Shown: positions 11,215 through 20,417, counted from the first letter of the stretch. The stretch is DNA of 64,000 nt from Polaromonas sp. SP1 (GCF_003711205.1 NZ_CP031013.1:3948501-4012500), one strand, 5' to 3'. Numbers and translations: made by a program. The notes: a model not told the origin generated them from the letters alone.

Positions 11215-11416
11215 GATAGGGTTCTCCTCAGTTTTGGGGGCCGCGGCGCCACAAGCGGTGCAGTGGGGCCATCCCCGCTGAACCCAGTGAGTCACAGAAC
11301 GCCAGCCGTGTCAATCTGGCGGCTCGAGGCCCAAGCCCTTATTAAAACAGGTTTTTTCCGGTTGCTTGCCGGTTTACAAGCCAAATCAGCCCCCAGCCCA
11401 TACTGCACATGCACAA

Positions 11417-11475
11417 GCAGCTATGTTTTTTATAGCACGCCGGTTCCCCGGCTTGCATCCGGTCAACCCCCTTTG
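11417..11475 (+). repeat. Degenerate copy of the TTTGCTAT-family intergenic repeat
   Basis: The element AGCTATGTTTTTTATAGC forms the characteristic inverted repeat, but the 3' GGGCT block is diverged. It lies in the divergent promoter region between the DUF2726-like gene and the dienelactone hydrolase gene. The rest of this roughly 300-bp gap (11215-11522) shows no coding or obvious operator sequence. Confidence 0.45.
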
Positions 11476-11522
11476 CCAGCCGGCGCCTGAATCGCTATGC
11501 TGGATTTTTTGCAGGAGCCGCC

Positions 11523-12416
11523 ATGGAACGCAAGACCGCCCAGGACTTTGACCAGGAACTGCTGATTCTGTTTGATGCCTATGTGCACGGCACCCTGGAC
11601 CGGCGCGGGTTCCTGGAGCGCGCCCAGAAGTTTGCGACCGCCGGCATGACCGCCACGGCATTGCTGGCCGCCCTGAGCCCCAACTTTGCGCTGGGGCAGC
11701 AAATCGCCAAAGACGACAAACGGCTCAAAACCGAAATGGTGAGCTACCCCTCGTCCGCCGGCACCGGCACGGTCAAGGGTTACCTGGCCAAACCCGCTAA
11801 CGCCAGCGGCAAGCTGCCCGGCGTGCTGGTGATCCATGAAAACCGGGGCCTGAACCCCCATATAGAAGACATCACCCGCCGCCTGGCGCTGGAGAACTTT
11901 GTGGCTTTCGCCCCGGACGCCCTCACCCCGCTGGGCGGCTACCCGGGCGACGAGGACAAGGCCCGCGAGCTTTTTGCCAAACTGGACCAGCGAAAGTGCG
12001 TGGAAGATTTTGTGGCCGCCACGACTTACCTCAAGGGCCGGGACGACTGCACCGGCAAGCTGGGCGTGGTCGGCTTTTGCTACGGCGGCGGCATGGCGCA
12101 CATCCTCACCACGCGCCTGCCCGAGCTCAACGCCGCCGTGCCCTTTTACGGCAACCAGCCCGCGCCCGAAGACGCCGCCAGGGTCAAAACCCCGCTGCTG
12201 ATCCATTTTGCGGCGGTGGACGAACGCATCAACGCCGCCTGGCCGGCGTATGAGGCCGCCCTGAAAGCCGCCGGGGCCAGCTACACCGCCTACCAGTACC
12301 CCGGCACGCAGCACGGCTTCAACAACGACACCACCCCGCGTTATGACGCCACGGCCGCCAAATTGGCCTGGGAGCGGACGCTGGCGTTTTTCAACCGGCA
12401 GCTCAGGACCGGCTGA
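11523..12416 (+). CDS. Dienelactone hydrolase family protein with Tat-like signal
   Basis: This 297-residue alpha/beta hydrolase resembles the YghX branch of the dienelactone hydrolase family. The nucleophile is Cys186 in GFCYGGG; the other expected parts are HENRGLNPHIED (oxyanion and Glu region), FAAVDERIN (acid) and YPGTQHGFNND (catalytic His). The N-terminus has a 26-residue lead, then DRRGFLERAQKFATAGMTATALLAALSPNFALGQ, a twin-arginine-like signal, which suggests a periplasmic location rather than a role in cytoplasmic chlorocatechol degradation. No degradation-pathway genes adjoin it. The substrate is unknown; the fold and the catalytic residues are clear. Confidence 0.88.
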   Translation: MERKTAQDFDQELLILFDAYVHGTLDRRGFLERAQKFATAGMTATALLAALSPNFALGQQIAKDDKRLKTEMVSYPSSAGTGTVKGYLAKPANASGKLPGVLVIHENRGLNPHIEDITRRLALENFVAFAPDALTPLGGYPGDEDKARELFAKLDQRKCVEDFVAATTYLKGRDDCTGKLGVVGFCYGGGMAHILTTRLPELNAAVPFYGNQPAPEDAARVKTPLLIHFAAVDERINAAWPAYEAALKAAGASYTAYQYPGTQHGFNNDTTPRYDATAAKLAWERTLAFFNRQLRTG

Positions 12417-12474
12417 TCCCGGTGCCCCGCCGGGCCCCTTTTATCCGCCCGTCCCGCCCTCTTGGCGAAAACCC

Positions 12475-12503
12475 TGCCCGGAACCCTCCGGGCACGGCTT
12501 TTG
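12475..12503 (+). terminator. Possible intrinsic terminator after the dienelactone hydrolase gene
   Basis: A seven-pair GC-rich hairpin (TGCCCGG / CCGGGCA with a six-base loop) is followed after three bases by CTTTT. It separates the hydrolase gene from the amino acid importer operon. The T-run is short, so efficiency is uncertain. Confidence 0.45.
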
Positions 12504-12591
12504 CAGGCGTTACCATTGACGACTTGCGCTTTATCGGCCCCTTGTGTAAGCGGGCCGACCAGCACCTTTATCTTTCCTTCTGGACATCACC

Positions 12592-13359
12592 ATGAACCTC
12601 CTTCACAAAATCGCCGCCACCGCCGGCCTGCTCACGCTTGCCTTCGGTACCGTCCATGCCCAAAACAAGGAGCTGGTCGTCGGCTCCAGCGCGACCTACC
12701 GCCCGTTTGCCTACGAAAGCCCGACCAAGGAAATCGTCGGCTACGACGTCGACATGATCAAGGCCATCGCCCAGAAGGCCGGCCTGCAGATCAAGATCGT
12801 CAACACCCCCTGGACCGGCATCTTCGCGGCGCTCAACAACGGCGACGTGGACCTGGTTATCTCGGGCGTCACCATCAACGACAAGCGCAAGCAGTCCTAC
12901 GACTTCACCACCCCTTACTTTGAAGCGCGCCAGCTGATCGCCGTGCACAGCAACAGCACCGCCAAGGGCCTGAAAGACCTGGCCGGCAAAAAAATCGGCG
13001 TGGTCACCGGCAGCACCGGCGACGACATGGCCTCGCGCGAATTCGGCAAGACCAACCCCGACATCCGCCGCTTTGAAAGCACCCCCGTGGTGATCTCCGA
13101 GCTGGCCAACAACGGCCTGGACGCCGCCATCGGCGACAACGGCGTGATCGCCTTCCGCACGCAGGAGCACAAGCAGCTCAAGACCGTGAGCGACGCCAGC
13201 TTTCCCAAGGAATACTTCGGCATCGTCGTGAAGCAGGGCAACAAGGACCTGCTGGCCAAGCTCAATGCCGGCCTGGCCGCCGTGAAGGCCGACGGCAGCT
13301 ACGCCACCATCTACAAGAAGTGGTTCCAGGCCGACGCCCCTGCGTTGCCCGCGCAATAA
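12592..13359 (+). CDS. Polar amino acid ABC importer, periplasmic binding protein
   Basis: The 255-residue protein begins with a Sec signal peptide (cleavage after VHA, about residue 23). The mature part is a type-II periplasmic binding protein of family 3: VGSSATYRPFAYE, IVGYDVDMIKAIA, NTPWTGIFAALNNGDVDLVISGVTI and KKIGVVTGSTGDD. It captures an amino acid and delivers it to the downstream permease. The Tyr/Phe pocket, the Arg in NDKRKQSYDF and the absence of strong acidic ligands would fit a polar or basic amino acid, but the exact ligand cannot be assigned. It is first in a three-gene operon, with 20 bp to the permease gene. Confidence 0.93.
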   Translation: MNLLHKIAATAGLLTLAFGTVHAQNKELVVGSSATYRPFAYESPTKEIVGYDVDMIKAIAQKAGLQIKIVNTPWTGIFAALNNGDVDLVISGVTINDKRKQSYDFTTPYFEARQLIAVHSNSTAKGLKDLAGKKIGVVTGSTGDDMASREFGKTNPDIRRFESTPVVISELANNGLDAAIGDNGVIAFRTQEHKQLKTVSDASFPKEYFGIVVKQGNKDLLAKLNAGLAAVKADGSYATIYKKWFQADAPALPAQ

Positions 13360-13379
13360 GCGCTTAAGACTTCTTCGTC

Positions 13380-14124
13380 ATGGAGCAAGTTCTCTGGTTC
13401 GGCTGGTTCCGGGCCGACATCATTGCAGAGTACGGCGTGCTGTTCTGGCGCGGCCTGCAGATGACCATCATGGTGACGCTGATCTGCATCGCGCAGGGCA
13501 CGTTGCTGGGCCTGGCCATCGGCATGGCGCGCGTGGCGGAATCGCGCCACTCGCCCGCACGCGAAATCTGCAAATACGCCCTGCGCTGGCCGTCCACCGT
13601 GTACGTCAGCTTTTTCCGCGGCACGCCGCTGTTCGTGCAGATCCTGCTGATCCACTTCGCCGTGCTGCCGCTGTTCATCAACCCGACCGACGGGCTGATC
13701 ATCTCGGGTGAAACGGCGCGCAACATCAAGCAAAACTACGGCGCCTTCCTCTCCGGCATCGTGGCGCTGACGCTGAACGCCGGCGCCTACATCTCCGAGA
13801 TCTTCCGCGCCGGCATCCAGTCCATCGACAAGGGCCAGGTGGAAGCCTCGCGCTCCCTGGGCATGTCGTTTCCGCGCACCATGTACCACGTCGTGCTGCC
13901 GCAGGCGTTTCGCCGCATGCTGCCGCCGCTGGGAAACAACGCGATTTCGCTGCTGAAAGACTCGTCGCTGATCTCGGCGATCGGCCTGGCCGAACTGGCC
14001 TACGCCGCGCGCACCGTGGCCGGCGCCTATTCGCGCTACTGGGAGCCCTACCTCACCATCTCCGTCATGTACTGGGTGCTGACGCTGGGACTGGCTTACC
14101 TTGTCAAGAAACTGGAGGCTCGTT

Positions 14125-14147
<23 letters not shown>
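13380..14147 (+). CDS. Polar amino acid ABC importer, permease subunit
   Basis: A 255-residue inner-membrane permease of the HisM/GlnP family. The conserved coupling-helix (EAA-type) region reads [35 protein letters not shown], and it contacts the ATPase. The [16 protein letters not shown] motif is typical of the family. An insertion around [21 protein letters not shown] between the early helices occurs in some members. Only one permease gene is present, so it presumably forms a homodimer. Its 3' end overlaps the ATPase gene by 23 bp, which supports one operon. Confidence 0.93.
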
Positions 14148-14856
<709 letters not shown>

Positions 14857-14861
14857 GCCAG

Positions 14862-14889
14862 GGGCCCGCATGACCTGCGGGCCTTTTTC
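14862..14889 (+). terminator. Intrinsic terminator of the amino acid importer operon
   Basis: GCCCGCA and TGCGGGC form a stem around the five-base loop TGACC, immediately followed by CTTTTTCT. It begins six bases after the ATPase stop codon. Stem, loop and T-run all fit Rho-independent termination. Confidence 0.85.
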
Positions 14890-14914
14890 TTTGGCTTGCC
14901 CGCAGGAATGACCT

Positions 14915-15331
14915 ATGCCGCAACTGCCCGGCCTTGTCCCTTCGGTGTTCACGATCGTTGCCTATGTCGTCTGCATCAAGCTGGCGGCAAGGCTCTTTCG
15001 CCAGACGCCGCTGAGCTGGAAGCACGCTGCTGTTTTTGGTGCCACGCTGTTCCTGGTGCTGCTGGCCGTCGGCACCTGTGTGAGGGCGCTGAACCTTGCC
15101 TCAGGCCCCGTGTCCGCCTCACTGCTGGATATCGCCACAGGCTTGCTGGCGCAGCCGGCTGTGGGCGCCTGGATCCTGGGGCGGTGCACCAGGACACCCG
15201 CCGGCGCGCCTATCGGATTTAAAGGGGGCGCTTTGCTGGCCCTCGTCGCCTATGCGCTGGTTTTTTTGCTCAGCATTGCAGCGACCTTCCTTCTGCCCCT
15301 GTTGGCACGCATGGCCGGCATCCCCGCGTAA
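14915..15331 (+). CDS. Small membrane protein of unknown function
   Basis: A 138-residue protein with about four hydrophobic helices: VFTIVAYVVCIKLAARLF, WKHAAVFGATLFLVLLAVGTCV, SLLDIATGLLAQPAVGAWILG and ALLALVAYALVFLLSIAATFLL. I do not recognise a family. GCAGGAATG lies just upstream of the ATG and can serve as a ribosome-binding site. The gene follows the importer's terminator by 25 bp and is convergent with the TVP38-like gene, so it is probably expressed on its own. It is likely a real inner-membrane protein. Confidence 0.62.
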   Translation: MPQLPGLVPSVFTIVAYVVCIKLAARLFRQTPLSWKHAAVFGATLFLVLLAVGTCVRALNLASGPVSASLLDIATGLLAQPAVGAWILGRCTRTPAGAPIGFKGGALLALVAYALVFLLSIAATFLLPLLARMAGIPA

Positions 15332-15340
15332 CCCCGTAAT

Positions 15341-15907
15341 CTAATACCCCGGCACCTTCAGCAGCCGCGCCAGGTAGTCAAAAAACACGCAGTACAGCGC
15401 GATCGGCAGCGGCAGTCCCAGCAGCGTGCCCGCCAGGTAGTCGCGAAACTTCACGCCCGACATCGCCAGCGCATAGTTCAGCACCGGCACGGTCTGCAGC
15501 AGCAGGCGCAACACCACAACGCTGGCCACCGGCCGGGCATCGAGTTGCGCGAAGGCGCGCTGCGCCCAGCCGCCTTTGACCTGCCGCAGGGCGTCGCCGC
15601 CCAGCAGGCGTATCAGCCAGAAGGTAAAGACGCATGAGACCACCGCCGCGAGGTAGGTCGCCACGCCGCCCCACACCTCGCCCAGCGCCAGCACCGCGGC
15701 CGCCAGGAATACCCAGCCCGGGATGTGTATCAGGTTGCCCAGTGCAAACAGCGCGATAAAGATCAGCAGCCCTGTGGCCTCGTTGTCCAGGAACTTCTGG
15801 TGCAAAAAAGCCAGGCTGAAGTTGTCCCGCAAGCCGGAGAGCTGAAACACCGCCAGCAACAAACCCAGAAAGGCCAGGACGGCGAACAGTCGTTTAAAGC
15901 GGTGCAT
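15341..15907 (-). CDS. TVP38/TMEM64 (VTT-domain, DedA-like) membrane protein
   Basis: A 188-residue inner-membrane protein. The characteristic segment GNLIHIPGWVFLAAAVLALGEVWGG and the later QTVPVLNYALAMSGVKFRDYLAGTLLGLPLP match the VTT (SNARE-associated) domain, whose members include lipid-scrambling and DedA-type proteins. The frame is open further upstream to 16183, but that part is low-complexity and unlike the family, so I take the ATG before HRFKRLFAVLAFLG. It is divergent from the cytochrome b gene across a 175-bp gap. Its specific role is unknown. Confidence 0.85.
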   Translation of the reverse strand: MHRFKRLFAVLAFLGLLLAVFQLSGLRDNFSLAFLHQKFLDNEATGLLIFIALFALGNLIHIPGWVFLAAAVLALGEVWGGVATYLAAVVSCVFTFWLIRLLGGDALRQVKGGWAQRAFAQLDARPVASVVVLRLLLQTVPVLNYALAMSGVKFRDYLAGTLLGLPLPIALYCVFFDYLARLLKVPGY

Positions 15908-16082
15908 CGGGTGGTGTTGCGCAGGGGGTGGCGGGAAGCCTTTGCGATTTTGCCTGCAAATAAACAGGGCCGGCCTGTAAGAAAGGCGCACCTCGCCCGA
16001 CCAAATCCCAACACGCAGCACAACTGCGGCGGAAATTCCGGCGAAAGCGCCGGGCATCGCGGGCAACCCTGAGGAGCGTTTG

Positions 16083-16679
16083 ATGATTACAGGCAAAGAG
16101 ACCGTACATCCCGGCTGGCTGCGCGCCATGCATTGGCTCAATGCGCTCGCCGTGGTGGTGCTGATGATGAGCGGATGGCGCATCTACAACGCCACCGCCT
16201 TCCTCGGCTTTGCCATTCCCAAAGAACTCACACTGGGCGGCTGGCTGGGCGGCGCGCTGCAATGGCACTTCGCGGCCATGTGGCTGCTGTTCTTCAACGG
16301 CCTGCTCTACCTGGCCTTCAACCTCTTTACGCGGCGGCTGTTTCACAAGTTCTTTCCATTGTCGGTCAAGGGTGTTTTTGCAGACCTGCTGGCCGCGCTG
16401 AAGGGCAAGCTGGCCCATGCCGACCCGCGCCACTACAACATGGTGCAGCGCCTGGCCTACCTTTTTGTCATGGCCGACAGCGTGCTCATCGTCCTGTCCG
16501 GGCTGGTGCTCTGGAAGTCGGTGCAGTTTCCCCTGCTGCGCGAACTGATGGGCGGCTATGAAGGCGCGCGCCTGGTTCACTTCCTCGCCATGGCGGCACT
16601 GGCCGGTTTTGTCGTGGTGCACCTGGTGATGGTGGCGCTGGTGCCCAAAACGCTGGTGTACATGCTGCGCGGCCGCTGA
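16083..16679 (+). CDS. Cytochrome b561-like membrane subunit (YedZ-type partner)
   Basis: A 198-residue membrane protein with four main helices and the heme-b histidines expected of the cytochrome b/b6 (Ni-hydrogenase b-type) fold: RAMHWLNALAVVVLMMSGW, LQWHFAAMWLLFFNG, RLAYLFVMADSVLIVLSGLVLW, and RLVHFLAMAALAGFVVVHLVM. GAGGAG six bases before the ATG decides the start over a TTG one codon earlier. It sits 37 bp ahead of the molybdoenzyme gene and most likely feeds electrons from the quinone pool to it, as MsrQ/YedZ does for MsrP/YedY, although it belongs to a different cytochrome family. Confidence 0.88.
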   Translation: MITGKETVHPGWLRAMHWLNALAVVVLMMSGWRIYNATAFLGFAIPKELTLGGWLGGALQWHFAAMWLLFFNGLLYLAFNLFTRRLFHKFFPLSVKGVFADLLAALKGKLAHADPRHYNMVQRLAYLFVMADSVLIVLSGLVLWKSVQFPLLRELMGGYEGARLVHFLAMAALAGFVVVHLVMVALVPKTLVYMLRGR

Positions 16680-16716
16680 GCGGTGCCTCACAAGCCTCAA
16701 GCCTCAAGGAGCCTCA

Positions 16717-17508
16717 ATGAAAATCCAACGCCCCCGGCGCCTGAATATCGACGGCGACGCCGTCCTCCGGGAAGCCGCCGACCGCATCGCCTCGGCCCGC
16801 AATCTCTCCCCGGCCCGCCGCAGTTTCCTGCGCGGCTCGCTCACCCTGGGCGGCCTGGCCATGCTGAGCGGCTGCGTGCTGGACGACAGCGAGGCCGTCA
16901 ACACCGCACTCACCCGCATCTCGCGCCTCAACGACGGCGTGCAGGGCCTGCTGTTTGACCCCAACCGCCTGGCGCCCACCTATCCCGACTCCATGATCAC
17001 CCGACCCTTCCCGTTCAACGCCTACTACGGCGAGGACGAAGTGCGCGAGGTCGAGGAAGAAAGCTACCGCCTGGAAGTCGCCGGCCTGGTGGCCGACAGG
17101 CGCAAATGGTCGCTGCCCGAGTTGCGCGCCATGCCGCAGGTTGACCAGGTGACACGCCACATCTGCGTGGAAGGCTGGAGCGCCATCGGTAAATGGGGTG
17201 GCGTGCCCTTCTTCCATTTTTTGCGCAAGGTGGGCGCGGACACCACCGCCAAATACGTGGGCTTCAAGTGCGCGGACGACTACTTCACCAGCATCGACAT
17301 GGCGACCGCACTGCACCCGCAAACGCTGCTGGCGCTGACCTACGACGGCCAGGTGCTGCCACCCAAATACGGCTTTCCGATGAAGCTGCGCATGCCCACC
17401 AAGCTGGGCTACAAAAACCCCAAACACATCCAGGCGATCTTTGTGACCAACACCTACCCTGGCGGCTACTGGGAAGACCAGGGCTACAACTGGTTCGGAG
17501 GCAGCTGA
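16717..17508 (+). CDS. YedY/sulfite-oxidase-fold molybdopterin oxidoreductase, Tat substrate
   Basis: A 263-residue periplasmic molybdoenzyme. A twin-arginine motif (RRSFLRG, Arg34-Arg35) precedes a hydrophobic stretch ending in MLSGC, so Cys53 could be lipidated, making this a Tat lipoprotein. The sulfite-oxidase-fold core follows: YRLEVAGLVADRRKWSLPEL, then HICVEGWSAIGKWGG with Cys150 as the molybdenum ligand, then PMKLRMPTKLGYKNPKHI. The carboxy-terminal dimer domain of true sulfite oxidases is absent, as in YedY/MsrP. Neighbours (cytochrome b before, methionine-rich MxKDx protein after) argue for a methionine-sulfoxide-reductase-type role. The actual substrate is inferred. Confidence 0.9.
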   Translation: MKIQRPRRLNIDGDAVLREAADRIASARNLSPARRSFLRGSLTLGGLAMLSGCVLDDSEAVNTALTRISRLNDGVQGLLFDPNRLAPTYPDSMITRPFPFNAYYGEDEVREVEEESYRLEVAGLVADRRKWSLPELRAMPQVDQVTRHICVEGWSAIGKWGGVPFFHFLRKVGADTTAKYVGFKCADDYFTSIDMATALHPQTLLALTYDGQVLPPKYGFPMKLRMPTKLGYKNPKHIQAIFVTNTYPGGYWEDQGYNWFGGS

Positions 17509-17532
17509 GCACGCTCAGGGGCCCCGCAACGC

Positions 17533-17562
17533 CGGCAAAGGCAGCCACCCTTGCCGTTTTTT
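17533..17562 (+). terminator. Intrinsic terminator between molybdoenzyme and MxKDx genes
   Basis: CGGCAAAGG and CCTTGCCG form a near-perfect stem followed by TTTTTTC. It lies 25 bp after the molybdoenzyme stop and only 34 bp before the MxKDx start codon. It may lower, or make conditional, expression of the downstream gene from the upstream promoter. Confidence 0.75.
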
Positions 17563-17596
17563 CAATGACTTCCAACACTCTTTCAAGGACAACATC

Positions 17597-17899
17597 ATGA
17601 ACAAGACACTGACCGCCTCCCTCCTCTCGGCTTGCCTGCTTTTCGCCGGCGGCAGCGCCATGGCGCAGGACGCCATGAAAAAAGACGCCATGGGCAAAGA
17701 CGCGATGAGCAAGGATGCCATGGCCAAAGACGGCATGAAGAAGGATGCGATGGGTAAGGACGCCATGGGCAAGGACGCCATGGCCAAGAAGGACAAGATG
17801 AAGAAAGATCACATGGCCAAGGACGCCATGGGCAAAGATGCGATGAGCAAAGATGCGATGGCAAAAGACGCCATGGGCAAGGATGGCATGAAGAAGTAA
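17597..17899 (+). CDS. Pentapeptide MxKDx-repeat, methionine-rich periplasmic protein (MrpX-like)
   Basis: The 100-residue product has a Sec signal peptide (MNKTLTASLLSACLLFAGGSAMA, about 23 residues) and a mature part built almost only from five-residue units such as AMGKD, AMSKD and AMAKD. About 15 of the 77 mature residues are Met, with no Cys or aromatic residue. Proteins of this type in Azospira suillum (MrpX) soak up hypochlorous acid through their methionines and are regenerated by the YedY1 molybdoenzyme. The same pair stands here, immediately after a YedY-type gene. AAGGA upstream is a plausible ribosome-binding site. The family call is clear; the physiological role is inferred. Confidence 0.88.
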   Translation: MNKTLTASLLSACLLFAGGSAMAQDAMKKDAMGKDAMSKDAMAKDGMKKDAMGKDAMGKDAMAKKDKMKKDHMAKDAMGKDAMSKDAMAKDAMGKDGMKK

Positions 17900-17970
17900 G
17901 GCCTGCGCCCGGTGACCGGGCTGCATGCCCGGCGCCCTGGCGCATTGCCCCGGTTCTGCGCGCCTGCCGG

Positions 17971-19098
17971 CTAGCGTTCGCCCGCAGCTTCCTGAAAATA
18001 ACGGATCCGCTCGGCATCCGCAGGATGGGACGCAAAGGCGATTCCCAAACCCGACTCCTGCTCCGGGCCCCGGTCGCCGGGAGGGCTTGCGTCAACCGGC
18101 TCGCCAGGCTTTGCGCCCTTGCCTGAGCCGGCGGCTTCATTTCTCTGTGCGGCGATCTTCTCAAACAGGGTCACCATCACCGCAGGTGAAATGCCGGCGG
18201 CTTTCAGGATGCGCACCGCTTCGTGGTCGGCTTCGCGCTCGGCATCGCGCGAATAGCTGGCCTGCCCCAGCAACACCGGCACACCCGCCAGCACGGTGCT
18301 GAAGTCGCCCACCACCATGGCGGCCAGCCCGCTCAGCGCGGTGGCCTGTATCAGCATGCGCAGGCCGTGGCGGTGCCGCACATGGCCCAGTTCGTGCGCG
18401 AGCACGGCGGTAATCACCTTGTCGTCACGCCCCACCAGCTCGACCAGCTCGTCGGTCATCACCATGGTGCCGCCCGGCAAGGCAAAGGCATTGGGGCCGA
18501 TACGGCTGCGGCGGAACACCAGTTGCCACGCCGGCACACTGCCCGGCGGCATGGCGCTCACGGCTTTGGCAAACGCATCGCGCAGCCGTGCCTGCTCGGC
18601 CAGCGGCAGCTTGCTGGGGCGCATCAGGTGCTCGTCGATCACGGTCAGCGAGGTCTCGCCCAGGGAGCTGTCGACGCTCAGCGGGGTGACGGCCACTACG
18701 GCGCGCGCGGCCACCGGCAATCCCCATTGCTGGATCACCACCAGCAGCAGGACCAGCGCGGCTGCGCTGGCGATCACCCAGCGCCAGCTTTGCTGCATCG
18801 TCACCACGAGCGAATCGCGGCGGCCGCTGGCGCGGCTCCAATCGTCCCAGGCCCCAGCATCGGCGCACTGCACCGAGCCGCCTTCCGTGAAGTGGGCCAC
18901 CCGTGTGCCGTGGCGGGTGCGCTCCGGCCACTGCACCTTGCGCAGCGCGACGCGGCGATGGAGGCCCTCGCCGGTGATCAGCAACTCATCGCCCTCGATC
19001 TGCAGCGTGACGGGCCGCGCGCGGGCGCTGGCGCCGTCAAAGTAGCTGGCCGCGAGCGTGGGCGCCTGGCTGGCCGGCGGGTGTGTCGCAGCTGTCAA
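17971..19098 (-). CDS. M48-family membrane metallopeptidase
   Basis: A 375-residue protease with the zinc motif HELGH (His235 to His239), a downstream EADHEAVRIL segment providing the third ligand, and GTMVMTDELVELV upstream, all typical of M48 (HtpX/Oma1/BepA-like) peptidases. One transmembrane helix (WVIASAAALVLLLVVIQQWG, about 110-130) separates an N-terminal domain (about 15-95, beta-rich) from the catalytic part. It is transcribed right after the DUF898 gene, with a two-base gap, a pairing I recall from other proteobacteria. It probably handles membrane-protein quality control. Confidence 0.92.
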   Translation of the reverse strand: MTAATHPPASQAPTLAASYFDGASARARPVTLQIEGDELLITGEGLHRRVALRKVQWPERTRHGTRVAHFTEGGSVQCADAGAWDDWSRASGRRDSLVVTMQQSWRWVIASAAALVLLLVVIQQWGLPVAARAVVAVTPLSVDSSLGETSLTVIDEHLMRPSKLPLAEQARLRDAFAKAVSAMPPGSVPAWQLVFRRSRIGPNAFALPGGTMVMTDELVELVGRDDKVITAVLAHELGHVRHRHGLRMLIQATALSGLAAMVVGDFSTVLAGVPVLLGQASYSRDAEREADHEAVRILKAAGISPAVMVTLFEKIAAQRNEAAGSGKGAKPGEPVDASPPGDRGPEQESGLGIAFASHPADAERIRYFQEAAGER

Positions 19099-19100
19099 GG

Positions 19101-20285
19101 TCAGAACCCGATGTCCAGGCCGAACAGGTCGCCGCCGGCCTCACCGGCCGCATCGCCCTCAACGGCGCCGGCCATGGCGATCAGGGTGTCCGGGCTCACC
19201 CGCGTCTTCACCGTCACGGCCTCCAGCCGGATGCGGGCCAGCGCCACCGCCGCGAAGGGCCAGTAAAGCCCGAGCGTGATCACGATCAGGAACCAGTTTT
19301 TCAGCGTGACCCACAGCAGCGACCTGAAACCCAGGCGGCTGATAAAGCGCAGGGACACATTGCCGGTGCGCGTCCACACCAGGTCCTGGAAGCGGGCCGT
19401 GGCATAGGGTTTGACCAGCACCAGCAAGACCATCATGACGGCCAGCGGCACCAGGGCCGCGAGCATGAAGAGACCGACGGAGGGACGGCCCTGCGCCCCC
19501 CCGGTTTTCACCGCATAAATAATGGCGCCGGCAATGCCTCCCGACACCAGCAGCGGCAGCACGGCGAGGCCCAGGATTTTGAAAAACAGTTTGTAGAACG
19601 AACCCAGGGTGGCCTTGAAGGTCGTCTGCAGCGACGCCAGCGCATAGCTGTTGTGCTGGTACTGCTTGAGATTCCACAGCAGCCAGGGCGCCACCACCAG
19701 CGAAACCAGCAGGATCACCCCCAGCACCTGGAGATACCAGAGCGGCGGTTTTTCAGGGTCGGCCACCTGCGTCGCCGCGGCCAGTATCACGACGCCGGGC
19801 ACGAACAGCGGCAGCACCGCGCGGTAAGCGCCTTCCAGCGAGCCCTTGAACCCGAAGCGCAGGCCGCGCCAGCTGGTGTTGGCCATGCGGAACTGCATGG
19901 AGGACTTGAGCAACGCGGGCCACAGGGCCGCAACGATGAGAAAGGCAATAAAACCGGCGATGGCGGAGAACTTGCCCGCGGCCGAATACAGCATGAACAG
20001 CAGGCCGACCAGCAGGTAACCTTTGAGCAGCTTGGTAGGGTCGGCATGAAACCCCAGCGGCTCGCCGCCCACCACGGTGTTGCCGTAAAAGTAGCGCAGG
20101 CGCCGCACCTTGGCCCATGGGTAATAGATGCCGGCCGTCACCATCAGCAGCAACAGGTTGACGATCCAGATCCGGAAGTATTCGCTTCCCGAGCCGGTGA
20201 ATTCAATGCTGAGTTTGTGCGTTTCGTCGGCGTGGGGCGCTTGCGGCTGCGCCAGTGGCATGCCTGGGTCCAGTACGGGCTCCAT
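19101..20285 (-). CDS. DUF898 (YjgN-like) multi-pass membrane protein
   Basis: A 394-residue inner-membrane protein of the DUF898/YjgN family. The signature EFTGSGSEYFRIWIVNLLLLMVTAGIYYPWAKVRRLRYFYGNT is at the N-terminus, and its counterpart LKNWFLIVITLGLYWPFAAVALARIR is near the C-terminus, with six or more helices between. GGGAGGAAATC precedes a GTG-ATG pair; I take the ATG. Function is unknown. The tight coupling to the M48 protease gene suggests that the two products act together at the membrane. Confidence 0.9.
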   Translation of the reverse strand: MEPVLDPGMPLAQPQAPHADETHKLSIEFTGSGSEYFRIWIVNLLLLMVTAGIYYPWAKVRRLRYFYGNTVVGGEPLGFHADPTKLLKGYLLVGLLFMLYSAAGKFSAIAGFIAFLIVAALWPALLKSSMQFRMANTSWRGLRFGFKGSLEGAYRAVLPLFVPGVVILAAATQVADPEKPPLWYLQVLGVILLVSLVVAPWLLWNLKQYQHNSYALASLQTTFKATLGSFYKLFFKILGLAVLPLLVSGGIAGAIIYAVKTGGAQGRPSVGLFMLAALVPLAVMMVLLVLVKPYATARFQDLVWTRTGNVSLRFISRLGFRSLLWVTLKNWFLIVITLGLYWPFAAVALARIRLEAVTVKTRVSPDTLIAMAGAVEGDAAGEAGGDLFGLDIGF

Positions 20286-20417
20286 CACGATTTCCTCCCG
20301 GTGTCATTGGTATTGGTTATTGCTTGTGCGGGCTTGCATGCGCTTGCGTCGGCGCCGGCCTCCCGTCAAATAATGTAACGCCCTTCAACGGGCGGCAATT
20401 CGGTGCGGGCCTGCGGG

